Source of the DNA: Styela clava
Lineage: Eukaryota > Chordata > Ascidiacea > Stolidobranchia > Styelidae
NCBI RefSeq assembly: GCF_964204865.1
Contig: NC_135251.1
Span: 22,754,001-22,818,000 of the forward strand
DNA length: 64,000 bases
Reading direction: 5' to 3'
In this document: positions 12,831 to 22,719 of the stretch, in pieces
Numbering within the stretch: the stretch's first letter is position 1
Layout of the letters: every line of letters begins with the position of its first letter
Notes under the pieces: model-generated
The model's input: the letters and a program-made list of their open reading frames with translations, nothing else
What the model was told of the DNA's origin: nothing
Database searches by the model: none
Made by a program: the position numbers and the translations under genes

Positions 12831-13759
12831 TGACTCCCCATTTTTTAAACTCGTCATCCATCTCCTTAGTTTTGTTTACTGTACAACTTGACTTGATTTA
12901 GGAATTGCTCATCTGCTATTTCGAAGGAAGTTAAATAAAATTCGTGTCATTTTTATTGTTTTTTCATTGTTTATCATGTAATTTATTGTTATTTTTTGCT
13001 TTGTAGATGTTAATTTATCGTAAATGATTAGTATCTTCCCATTGATCGTATTCTAAATTCGTTTTTCTACATTTTTTCGGATGTAGATTATGACACTCCT
13101 TCATTTCTGCTGCCAATATTCACCTTTCCGCTTCGCCGCACACAAAGGTCAAATTGCTACTAGCTTCACAGTGGTACTGCTTGTGATAACAGAATACTGG
13201 AATACCGGTACCGGGACTACAACTGGCGTTCAACGAAAGACCTATTTTGGTTTTTATTGGATGTTATATATTTCATGAATTCCATGCAACTATGTACATT
13301 TCTGGTACACCTTTCAAAATCCAATGGCCTAACTCAGTTGAGTCTTGTTGACACCATATACCTATCCCAAAATTGGTGATGTTCAGGGCTGAATTTAGAC
13401 CATGAGAGGCCCCTTCATATTTTTGAGCTCAGAATTTCTCTCTAAACAACACCACATGTCATTGCTTAAAATTTAAAAATATGAGTTTATTAAATTTACT
13501 TGAGGCAGTTTTGCTTTCAATTTCTTTGATCAAACAACCGCTACAGCCATACTTTAACATAGAAACTTCAAGCAGAATGCGCATAATAATAATTTCCCTT
13601 ATTATGATGCTGTGGTTGAAACCAGTTGTGTACAGAATTTTTTCACTCTGAAAAGCTTGATATATATATACGTTTCGTAGGGTTTAACTTCGAAACCGAA
13701 TTTCGAGGCTCTAGGTTCCAGCCTGTCTAGCCTATTGGTAAATCCAGCCCTGTTAGAGA
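12831..13759. other. intergenic sequence between satellite and LINE
   Basis: AT-rich sequence with no supported gene; the frame at 13090-13278 has no family resemblance that I see. A GA run at about 13755-13770 abuts the presumed 5' end of the LINE. Part of 13300-13759 may be LINE 5' UTR, since no target-site duplication fixes the element's start. Confidence 0.4.
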
Positions 13760-13842
13760 GAGAGAGAGTATTTGGTTGTATTAAGTTCACAGATATTTAC
13801 TACTGGTTAAATAGTCCTAGAATTAATATTGTCTCGAACAAA

Positions 13843-14781
13843 ATGGAAGGAAAATTCGATGAAATTAAAAACAAGCTGGACCTTATGGAAGCAAGAATAA
13901 CTAAAAATTTGAAAATTGAAATCAAAGCTATAGTTGAAGACAGTATCAAGGACCTTCTGGAAGAATCAATACACGAACATGATAAAAAAATTTCGACCCA
14001 AATAGACGAATCCGTGTTAAACAACACACGTGAAATGGCTGATCGCTTAGAAGGCATGTTTAAGCAGACTGACAGCCTGATGAGCAAAGTGAATACCCTG
14101 ATGGAAGACCTGAATGGCATTCATGCTGTGAATAATGCTCTTCAGCAAGATGTGCAAGTGGTTAAAGCCAGCCAGAATTTTATTAACGCTGAGTTTGAAA
14201 TTCAAAAGAGTTACTTAAATGACCTCCACAACAAAGTAGCAGAATTAACAGCGTCAAACAAAGAACTTGAAGCACTGGTTATATCCCTTCAACATAGATT
14301 TAACAAGGATTTCGAGGACTTGGCTCAGTATGTTCGAAGAGAAAACTTGGAATTGCATGGCATCCCTTACACAGTAGGTGAAAGCACAGACGACATAGTC
14401 ATGGCAATGGGAAAACTTTTGGATATCAAAGTGGAAAAATGTGACATATCTGTTTCGCACAGACTCCCCCGTCGTGACAAAACAAAAATCCCTCCAATTA
14501 TTGTGAGATTTACCGCCAGGAATAAAAGAAATGAATTTTTAGATAAAAAGCGTACTACATCAAGCATTGAAAACTTTGGAATAAAGGGCATGAAATCTCT
14601 GTACATAAATGAGAATCTAACGGACTTCCGAAATAACTTGCTTTACAGCGCTCGCATTTCAAGAAAAACAAATAAATACGAACGGCTTTGGACCACAAAT
14701 GGGAATATATATATGAGAAAAAACAAGGACACTCCGAGAATTGCTATCACAAAGCTGGCTGATCTTCAAAAATTGGAATGA
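13843..14781 (+). CDS. LINE ORF1 protein (coiled coil plus nucleic-acid-binding region)
   Basis: A 312-residue protein from the first ATG (MEGKFDEIKNKLD). The frame stays open upstream to 13735 but has no ATG there. The first 170 or so residues are rich in charged and Leu/Ile heptads and should form a coiled coil for trimerisation or oligomerisation. The second half has the ENLELHGIPY...VSHRLPR...IIVRF pattern common to ORF1 proteins of L1-like and CR1/L2-like elements, followed by LYINENLT. By family knowledge it binds element RNA and acts as a chaperone in the retrotransposition particle. It ends only 42 bp before the ORF2 ATG, so ORF2 probably depends on reinitiation or readthrough. There are no stops or frameshifts. 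Confidence 0.85.
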   Translation: MEGKFDEIKNKLDLMEARITKNLKIEIKAIVEDSIKDLLEESIHEHDKKISTQIDESVLNNTREMADRLEGMFKQTDSLMSKVNTLMEDLNGIHAVNNALQQDVQVVKASQNFINAEFEIQKSYLNDLHNKVAELTASNKELEALVISLQHRFNKDFEDLAQYVRRENLELHGIPYTVGESTDDIVMAMGKLLDIKVEKCDISVSHRLPRRDKTKIPPIIVRFTARNKRNEFLDKKRTTSSIENFGIKGMKSLYINENLTDFRNNLLYSARISRKTNKYERLWTTNGNIYMRKNKDTPRIAITKLADLQKLE

Positions 14782-14823
14782 ACAGCCTTCAATTAAGTGG
14801 GTATATTTTATAACTGTTTTAAA

Positions 14824-17800
14824 ATGTCGACCATACCCATTTGTGCCTCTTGTAATAATCCATGTTTAGATCATTTTATTATTTGTAATACTTGTGGTTA
14901 CAGAACACACACTATATGTTCTTTTTCAATAGATGATACATCCTTAGTGCCCAGGGCTTCCAACTACTGTTATGCATGTTTTAATCTTGTCTCACCATTT
15001 AATAATAGTCCCAACTTTAGTGGTAATGATTTACAACATACGGTTTTGAATACCACTGATTTTGATTTTGAAAATGTAGAAAATTGTGTTTCGCTTTTTG
15101 ATCGAAAAGATGTACTAACTGCCCTCACTCGATCTGATAAACACTCAGTCACTATAGCACACTTGAATATTCGATCCCTACAAAAAAATGTAGATGAATT
15201 GTCCAGACTTGTATACGAATTAGAATCCACCCCATCCATCATAGCAGTCTCAGAAACCAAATTAAAAACTGATCCTTTCTCAAATGTAGATATGGAAGGC
15301 TATGACTTCTACCATACACCAACAGTTACAAATGCTGGTGGTGTTGGATTGTATTTAAAATCTTACTTTTCACCAAATTTCATAAGTTGTTATAATCTAA
15401 ATGTTGTTGGTTGTGAAGAGTTATGGGTTGAAATTCCTATAACATCTGCTAAGTCTACTTCTTTAACCATTGGGGTCCTCTATCGACATCCAAACTCTGA
15501 CTCCCATGACTTCCTAAATAATCTTCAAATTAGCCTACACAATCTATCTCAAGGTAAGAAAAAGTTTTTCATTGTTGGAGACATAAATATAAACTTGATT
15601 GCAAATACAAACTTCACGAAGCAATATTTGAATATGCTCCGGTCCCATGCCACAATTCCACTAATCACAATTCCTACCAGGGTAACCAGTAATTCTGAAA
15701 CTTTAATTGATCATATGTATACCAATTTGACTGATAAGACTATGAAGCCATTTGTGTTATTTGATGATATAACTGATCACTTTCCTATATTCTGCCAGAC
15801 TAACATGCAACATACAGCTCCCAAGCATGAAGCTGATATGAAGCGAGACATGAAGCATTTCAATCCTGAAAATTTTTTAAATGAAGCCCTGACTATATTT
15901 AGCAGTGAAATTTTGCCTCCGCAAATAGGTGTAGATAATTTTAACATATTATTTGATGAATTTGTTAACAAAGTTCAATATTTAATTGATAAACATGCCC
16001 CACTGCGAAAATTAAGTAGGAAAGAATGCCGGTTGATGCGAAAACCCTGGATCACTCCTGGTATGTTACGTTCTGCCAAAATTCGAAACAAAATGCATAA
16101 ATCTTTATTTTTGAATGGCACTGAAGTTGAAAAGCAACAATATAAAAAGTATTCCAATACTCTATGTCATATTAAAAGTAGGGCCAAAGATGATTATTAT
16201 GCTAAATGCTTTGAGAAACATAAGACTGACACGAAGAAGACTTGGAATACCATTAACTCCATTATTAGTCAAAGAAGTAAGAAATCTCATCCAAACTGTT
16301 TACATGATGAGACTCAAAACAACTTAATTCAAGAGCCAGATGGCATTTGCGATCTTTTTAATAAATATTTTTCTCAGATTGGGCCTTCTCTCGCTTCCAC
16401 GTTTTCCAATAATAATGGATATGAATTTTTTAAGTATTTGAATCCACCTAACAAATCATCTATGTTCTTGGAGGAGACCACCCCTCATGAAATAGAAATA
16501 GTTTGTAATTCTTTTATAATTGGAAAGGCTGAGGGTCATGACCATATATCTATCTATATGCTTAAACTGTTGAAAAATATTATTAGTCCAATTTTATGTC
16601 GATTTTTTAACACCTCTATATCTATAGGAATTTTTCCGAAGCATTTGAAAATTGCCAGAGTGGTTCCTGTTTATAAATCCGGTAGCAAGGATAAAGTTTC
16701 AAATTATCGCCCTATCTCAATTTTATCCTGCTTTTCGACTCTTTTTGAAAAATTATTATTGAAAAGATTAAACTCTTTTTTAGAAAAAAATTCAATTTTA
16801 AATAATGATCAGTTTGGTTTTCGCAATGGACACTGCACATCTCATGCAATACTTGACATTGTTAGTAAATATTATAATATTATAGATGAGGGTGTAGTAG
16901 GCTGCAGTATATTTTTGGATTTAAAAAAAGCTTTTGATACCGTGGATCATAATATTTTAATTAGTAAATTGAATCATTATGGTGTTCGTGGGGTTGCTAA
17001 TAAGTTGTTTTCTAGTTACTTAGAAGGTAGATGCCAATTTGTATGTTTGGCTGGTTCGGAATCTCGGAGAGAAGCTGTGTCTGTTGGGGTCCCTCAAGGC
17101 TCTGTATTAGGACCTACCCTTTTTCTTATCCATATCAACGATATAGTTAATGCCACTAAAGCTTCAATAAACCTTTTCGCAGACGACACTAGCGCTACAT
17201 TCTCTGCCGCGAATATGACAGACTTGGAGCGTATAGTTAATAATGAACTAGTTCATATATCCAATTGGCTCACTTTAAATAAGCTTACAGTAAATCCTAA
17301 CAAAACACAAATCATGTTAATTAACTGTAACAAACACCCAGAAACTTCCAACTTCATCCCAAAGTTTATTCTGAATGACTCTGTATTAACTATTTGCAAC
17401 TCGGTCAAGTATCTTGGTGTAATTTTAGATAGTAAAATCAATTGGCAAATGCATATTCACCATCTAGCAAGCAAGTTGTCTAGAGCTATTGGTGCAATGA
17501 CTAAACTAAGCCGATTTGTGCCAAAAAGTATATTAAGAACTGTTTACTTTGCACTATTTCACTCTCATCTACAATATGGAATTGTGGCATGGGGCTCGGC
17601 ATGCAAATCCCATCTCAAAACAATATCTGTTCTTCAAAACCGTGCCCTGAGATTGATGACTGGTGCTCGTTCTAGACAGAGTTTGGGACCAATTTATAAA
17701 AAAATGAACATCCTTAAACTTGAGGATGTGTATAAACTTGAAGTGGCGAAAGTCATGTTCCAGTTCAAATTCGGTATGCTGCCCATTGCTTTTAACAATT

Positions 17801-18012
17801 ATTTTACCAGTTGCAGCAATGTCCATAGTTATAACACCCGTTCAGCTGGCAGAGGCTCTTATTTTGTTAGAAGGACAAACTCCACCCTGGTGCAAAAATC
17901 TATAAAAATTGCTGGCCCAAACATATGGAATAACATTCCAAATTTGATCAAAGAATCTTCGTATAATAGTTTTAAGAGTAAATTCATGAGGCATCTCATT
18001 GATAAGTACTGA
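14824..18012 (+). CDS. LINE ORF2: PHD-like finger, endonuclease, reverse transcriptase
   Basis: About 1,062 residues from ATG 14824; the open frame runs back to 14797 without an ATG. Residues 7-55 form a Cys/His cluster of the C4HC3 PHD type (CASC, CNTC, H..C, CYAC). An exonuclease/endonuclease/phosphatase-fold endonuclease follows, with HLNIRSL, SETKL, YRHPNSD, GDININ and TDHFPI. The reverse transcriptase shows NYRPIS, LDLKKAFDTVDH, GVPQGSVLGPTLF and the catalytic FADD near residue 786. The tail carries YNTRS and PNIWNNIP. The roles are nicking target DNA and target-primed reverse transcription. All catalytic signatures look intact, so the enzyme may be functional. Opposite-strand frames here are shadows. 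Confidence 0.95.
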   Translation: MSTIPICASCNNPCLDHFIICNTCGYRTHTICSFSIDDTSLVPRASNYCYACFNLVSPFNNSPNFSGNDLQHTVLNTTDFDFENVENCVSLFDRKDVLTALTRSDKHSVTIAHLNIRSLQKNVDELSRLVYELESTPSIIAVSETKLKTDPFSNVDMEGYDFYHTPTVTNAGGVGLYLKSYFSPNFISCYNLNVVGCEELWVEIPITSAKSTSLTIGVLYRHPNSDSHDFLNNLQISLHNLSQGKKKFFIVGDININLIANTNFTKQYLNMLRSHATIPLITIPTRVTSNSETLIDHMYTNLTDKTMKPFVLFDDITDHFPIFCQTNMQHTAPKHEADMKRDMKHFNPENFLNEALTIFSSEILPPQIGVDNFNILFDEFVNKVQYLIDKHAPLRKLSRKECRLMRKPWITPGMLRSAKIRNKMHKSLFLNGTEVEKQQYKKYSNTLCHIKSRAKDDYYAKCFEKHKTDTKKTWNTINSIISQRSKKSHPNCLHDETQNNLIQEPDGICDLFNKYFSQIGPSLASTFSNNNGYEFFKYLNPPNKSSMFLEETTPHEIEIVCNSFIIGKAEGHDHISIYMLKLLKNIISPILCRFFNTSISIGIFPKHLKIARVVPVYKSGSKDKVSNYRPISILSCFSTLFEKLLLKRLNSFLEKNSILNNDQFGFRNGHCTSHAILDIVSKYYNIIDEGVVGCSIFLDLKKAFDTVDHNILISKLNHYGVRGVANKLFSSYLEGRCQFVCLAGSESRREAVSVGVPQGSVLGPTLFLIHINDIVNATKASINLFADDTSATFSAANMTDLERIVNNELVHISNWLTLNKLTVNPNKTQIMLINCNKHPETSNFIPKFILNDSVLTICNSVKYLGVILDSKINWQMHIHHLASKLSRAIGAMTKLSRFVPKSILRTVYFALFHSHLQYGIVAWGSACKSHLKTISVLQNRALRLMTGARSRQSLGPIYKKMNILKLEDVYKLEVAKVMFQFKFGMLPIAFNNYFTSCSNVHSYNTRSAGRGSYFVRRTNSTLVQKSIKIAGPNIWNNIPNLIKESSYNSFKSKFMRHLIDKY

Positions 18013-18099
18013 AGGTATGATTTTGTCCAAACTTCATGATACCTTCTGTATCCTAGCATATATAAATTACTATTATGTTTTTTATGTTTATCCATATTT

Positions 18100-19500
18100 A
18101 TATATTGAGTACTATTTGTGTATCTGCAATAACTGCCATCTAATTTTGAGGCAAACCCTTGCTGATTTAAATAATAGTTTATTCTCCATATTTATATAAT
18201 GAGTACTATTTCTGTATTTGCAAAAATTGCCATCTAATTTTGAGGCAAACCAAACCCTTGGTGACTCAAATATTAATTTATTTATCCATATTTATATATC
18301 GAATACTTTTGTGTATTTACAATTACTATCATCCAATTTTGGGCAAACCCTCATTTACTCATATTTATATATTGAGTACTATTTGTGTATTTGCTAAAAT
18401 TGCCATCTAATTTTGAGGCAAACCCTTGCTGATTCAAATACTAGTTTATTCATCCATAGGCTATTTATATTATGAGCACCATTGGTGCCCTTGCAATCTA
18501 ATCTAAACTGCCATCTAATTTTGAGCCTAACCCTTGCTGATTTAAATAATAGTTTATTTTTCCACATTTATATATTGAGTACTATTTGTGTATCTGCAAT
18601 AACTGCCATCTAATTTTGAGCCTAACCCTTGCTGATTCAAATAATAGTTTATTTCTTCATATTTATATATTAAGTACTATTTGTGTATCTGCAATAACTG
18701 CCATCTAATTTTGAAGCTAACCCTTGCTGATTCAAATAATAGTTTATTTATCCTATTTATATTTTGAGTACTGTTTTATGTATTCGCCAAAACTGCCATT
18801 TAATTTTGAGGCAAATCCTTGCTGATTCAAATTATAGTATATTTCTCCGTACTTATATACTGAATACTATTTGCGTATTTGCAATAACTGCCATCTAATA
18901 TTGGGGCAAACCCTTGCTGATTCAAATTATAGTTCATTTATCCATATTTATATATTGAATACTATTTGTGTATTCGCAATGACTGCCATCTAATTTTGGG
19001 GCTAACGCTTGCTAAGTCAAATAATAGTCTATTTATCCATGTTTATATATTGAATCCTATAATGTGGATTCGCAATAACTGCCATCTAATTTTGGGGCAA
19101 ACCCTTGCTAAGTCAAATAATAGTTTATTTATCCATATTTATATATTTAATACTTTTTGTGTATTCGCAATAACTGCCATCTAATTTTGGGGCAAACTCT
19201 TGCTAAGTCAAATAATAGTTTATTTATCCATATTTATATATTGAATACTATTTGTGTATTCGCAATAACTGCCATCTAATTTTGGGGTAAACCCTTGCTA
19301 AGTCAAATAATAGTTTATTTATTCATATTTATATATTGAATACTATTTGTGTATTTGCAATAACTGCCATCTAATTTTGAGGCAAACCCTTGCTGATTCA
19401 AATAATAGTTTATTTATTCATATTTATATTATGAGAACCATTGGTGTATTTGCAATAACTGCCATCTAATTTTGAGGCTGAACCCTTGCCATATTCTTTA
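18100..19500 (+). repeat. fifteen 95-bp tandem repeats in the LINE 3' UTR
   Basis: The motif CTGCCATCTAATTTTG or a close variant recurs near 18133, 18227, 18326, 18400, 18508, 18603, 18699, 18793, 18889, 18983, 19079, 19175, 19269, 19363 and 19459, mostly 94-96 bp apart. The early copies vary in length. The array lies between the ORF2 stop and the (TC)n tail, so it is transcribed as part of the element. A 72-codon open frame at 18966-19184 is made only of repeat units. Confidence 0.95.
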
Positions 19501-20728
19501 TATTGAGGTCTATTTTGTGCATTTGAGAGGCTGACCCTCTCTATTTCAAATAATGTTTATTTATCCAAATTTCCACTCGATATTAAGATTACCAAAATTG
19601 TTTCACATTTGGGGTATATAATAGTTTATAAATTAGTACTTATATATGTATTTGTGGGTATTAGTTACTCATCTGGCTAAATTCTTTCTTGTTATAAGGC
19701 TGATTCCACTCTTTATACAATTGTTTCCCAATATTATATTCACATGACTATGAGTACCATTTTTGTTTATCTCCAGAAACTTATTTTTATATGTGAGGCT
19801 TACCGCTTACTCACTCAAACAATTGTTATGTGTCCAACATTACATTTGAGTGTAGTAGTCCAATAGCCAAATTTGTTTTTTATTCATGGGACTTAGACCC
19901 CGCTTTCAAATAATAGTCTGTGTAATAGTTGATTATTCGTTCAAACTGTTTCATTTCTCAAAGACAAATCTTATCTTTTAAAAATTTACTTTGCTAAAAT
20001 AATTATATTTTTTTTGTTCAATTTGTATAACGCGCCTCAGCCCTTCTCTTATTTTCTCATTTTGTTTTTAATCATCACATGTCGATGGCTATTGAAATTT
20101 GTAGCCCAATTGCAGGCAATTTAGGTAAATTAGATAACAACATCACATGTAATATCAAAACGATAAATAGCATCCCGATCCCGCTTACATATATTTTCCA
20201 AATATGTATCCATGACGAATGCTTGTGATATCCTTACCTGACCCCTTCATAAATTATTCTCCCAGTCCAAAATGAATGCAATATTTCTTCAAATGAAAAA
20301 TAGTAATGGGCTTCTTAGTTGAATCATACCACATTTATTTTGTTAGTTTTATAACTTTTCTGTATTACCATGTTTATTCAAATTGTTTGTTTGTATATAT
20401 AGATGTTAACACGAACAATTGCTTAGTCCATTTTTTTTGTTTTGTTCGTTTTTTTTTTTTTTTTTTTCAAATTTTGTTTCATGAATTTTAACCACTTCAA
20501 ATAGTCATATTTTACTGTGAACTTATCAGCGTAAACTTGGAGGGAGCTGACTCCGATGACCGCATGGTCGTATCGCTCCTTCCAGTCTGTACCGAAAAAA
20601 GTGTATTTTTTGTTACCATTATTTATTGTTATGACTGTTGTTTTTTTTCTGGTTGACGAAAATAAATCTCTCTCTCTCTCTCTCTCAATACCGGTCTCCT
20701 AACTTGGTTAAAAAACATGACTGAATAC

Positions 20729-20935
20729 GAGAGAGAGATTTATTTCACCAACCAGAATACAAGCATTGAATCAATAAAAATTATATACAAAACACACAGT
20801 TATTCGGTATAGACTGGGGAGCAATACGACCATCACAGTCAGCTCGCCCCAGCCCCCCTTGTTCGCTATCAAAATTATTAACTGTTAATCTTGATAGCGA
20901 ACATGGGATGTTTGAACAATTTAACAAAAAACCCT
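20729..20935 (-). mobile_element. 3' end fragment of a related LINE, inverted
   Basis: Read on the minus strand, this ends in AATAAATC plus (TC)n and carries GGTCGTATTGCTCC and CCAGTCTATACCG, matching the 3' end of the LINE at 13760-20686 (about 20550-20686). The two tails face each other across 42 bp. A perfect 12-bp stem (GTTCGCTATCAA at 20861-20872 against 20891-20902) lies inside the fragment and could be a 3' UTR hairpin. The truncation point near 20935 is approximate. Confidence 0.8.
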
Positions 20936-21890
20936 TGGAGGAAGGGTTGACTAAGTTACGGAATATTTTTGGATTCAGTTAAAGATGTAGTCCTTTATTA
21001 AACCACTGCTTTTTTTTTGTAGATTTTCACTTAGTGGACACTTAGCAAGTACGACAGTTAATTTATAAAAAAAAAATTATAAATTAATAACAAATCAGTA
21101 GAAGTCAACTCGGGTATTCAAACATGTGATGATTGAAGTGAGAAAAAAATTTGAAGTCACGTTTAGGCTATCAAATTAAACAACAATGGAAAAGGTACAT
21201 TGGAATCAGTCAAGCTTCAAATGCTAATGGCATTAATGAAAAGAATAATATGCAAAATGAAGACTGAAGTTTCCATCTGAGACATTGGAAGACGCTAAAA
21301 TCTTATAGACTTGATAGTGTGGAAAGCCTTCTCACAATGCAGTAATAATGGGACATATATTTATAATATCATTATACAGGCTTTAAGTTGTACTATATGT
21401 TTAATTAAAATATATATCTTTGCTAATAAATGCTGAAAACCATTTATTTCAATCTGCTGAGTGATTAGGGCCAGAAATTTGCTGTAGGGACCATCAACAA
21501 GTTAAATCGGACCATTATAGTTTGGAGATATTCATCTTTTTTGTATACCGGTACCGTACAACTTATCCTGCCTATTGGCAGGCTGGCCAACATTTTTGTT
21601 CGTATGCCTATTTCAGTATTTACTAAATACTTTAGTTTTCACTTCTTGCAACCTTGGTACGGTACCGGTAGTTTAAGTAACACGTCAGCATGCCTTCAGT
21701 AAATGATTGCTAGCGGTACAGGTATAAATGCGTAAAACCAGTAAACAAACGTGATAGAAATGGTATGGGGATAGATTGTCAATGTTAAACGCTTCCAGTA
21801 CCGGTACCGTACCCAAAGCAACATTAGCGCCGCATTTGCAGCGCATATCCCACAGAGCACGGCGAGTTGGCAGAATCTCATGGTCTAGTG
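20936..21890. other. intergenic, no gene recognised
   Basis: AT-rich sequence. Three short GGTACCGTAC-like palindromic motifs lie at about 21548, 21658 and 21798. Overlapping open frames on both strands at 21685-21945 show no family resemblance. Confidence 0.4.
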
Positions 21891-22528
21891 CAGTGGTTCC
21901 CAACCTTTCTACTTGCTTGGCGTCAAGCTTGGCACGCGAGCCCATTTATTCGGCACGCGAGCAACGCCTCGAAAACGAGATTGTTCTCCTTCAGATAAAA
22001 AGTTTAAAGACTCTGAAATATCTGATGATACTCGGTGTTCGTTTATTTATTATACAGTATATCGTTGGTTAGCAATCTGTTATTTATTTGAACTCTTTTT
22101 GACCTTATATGACATATGGCTACAAAAGATACACATTATGATGTAACAACTGAGTTAGTTGTCGAGAAAAGCCAGCATTCATTTGCCTGCATTATCACGT
22201 AATATAGTACGTCCGTGACATATTTTTTCATCATTTCTGCTTGTTTTATGAAGTTGTACAGCGCATGTTGGCTAGAGTTACTTACTAACTTACCGTTATA
22301 AAATGATGATGAAAGAAATATAAGTGGCATCAGATACGTAAAAGATTTAATACATTTTGATTACAGCAGTATTTTAGTACATACGTATTTTACAGTAAAG
22401 GCACTTCACATATACTTTTAAGAATGGCAGCAGCCTGTTCTCAAAAATTTTGGTCGGCACGCGGAAGAATTTTTTCATTGAATTTAGCCAATTCTGGCAC
22501 GCGAGCCGAAAAAGGTTGCCCACCCCTG
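21891..22528 (+). mobile_element. non-autonomous hAT element (about 0.64 kb)
   Basis: The left end is CAGTGGTTCCCAACCTTT and the right end, read inward, CAGGGGTGGGCAACCTTT; both continue into GCACGCGAGCC-type sequence. The flanking octamers GTCTAGTG and GCCTAGGC agree at 5 of 8 positions around the CTAG core hAT elements favour, so the duplication has decayed or an end has shifted. There is no transposase inside. Confidence 0.75.
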
Positions 22529-22719
22529 GCCTAGGCCCTAGGCCTTGCCCTAGGCTAAATTTTGTATTTTAAATGGTGCGCAATAACCAATTTCTTGCTT
22601 CAATACTCATTTTAAACACTTTAGCCCAGTGTGTAATGAATTGCGAAGACGAAATGATCCGGAAATACTTGGTGTTTTCTAAAAATAGTAGCTCTTTACT
22701 TATGAGTCTGGACTTAGAG

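Larger units (their letters stand above)
13760..20686 (+). mobile_element. nearly complete CR1/L2-like non-LTR retrotransposon
   Basis: The order is ORF1 (13843-14781), ORF2 (14824-18012), a 3' UTR with fifteen 95-bp tandem repeats, and a 3' end at AATAAA followed by a (TC)n tail at 20668-20686. Both ORFs are uninterrupted, so the copy is young and possibly active. The apurinic-type endonuclease plus reverse transcriptase and the ORF2 C-terminal pattern (YNTRS..., PNIWNNIP) place it in the broad CR1/L2 group; I cannot set the clade more exactly. The 5' boundary is approximate and no target-site duplication was found. Confidence 0.9.

Noticed and set aside
13735..13842. Upstream extension of LINE ORF1
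   Set aside because: The frame is open but has no ATG until 13843; the extension probably belongs to the 5' UTR.
18966..19184. 72-codon frame in the LINE 3' UTR
   Set aside because: It consists only of 95-bp tandem repeat units.
20861..20902. Rho-independent terminator-like hairpin
   Set aside because: The context is a eukaryotic LINE 3' end; it is better treated as a UTR stem-loop.
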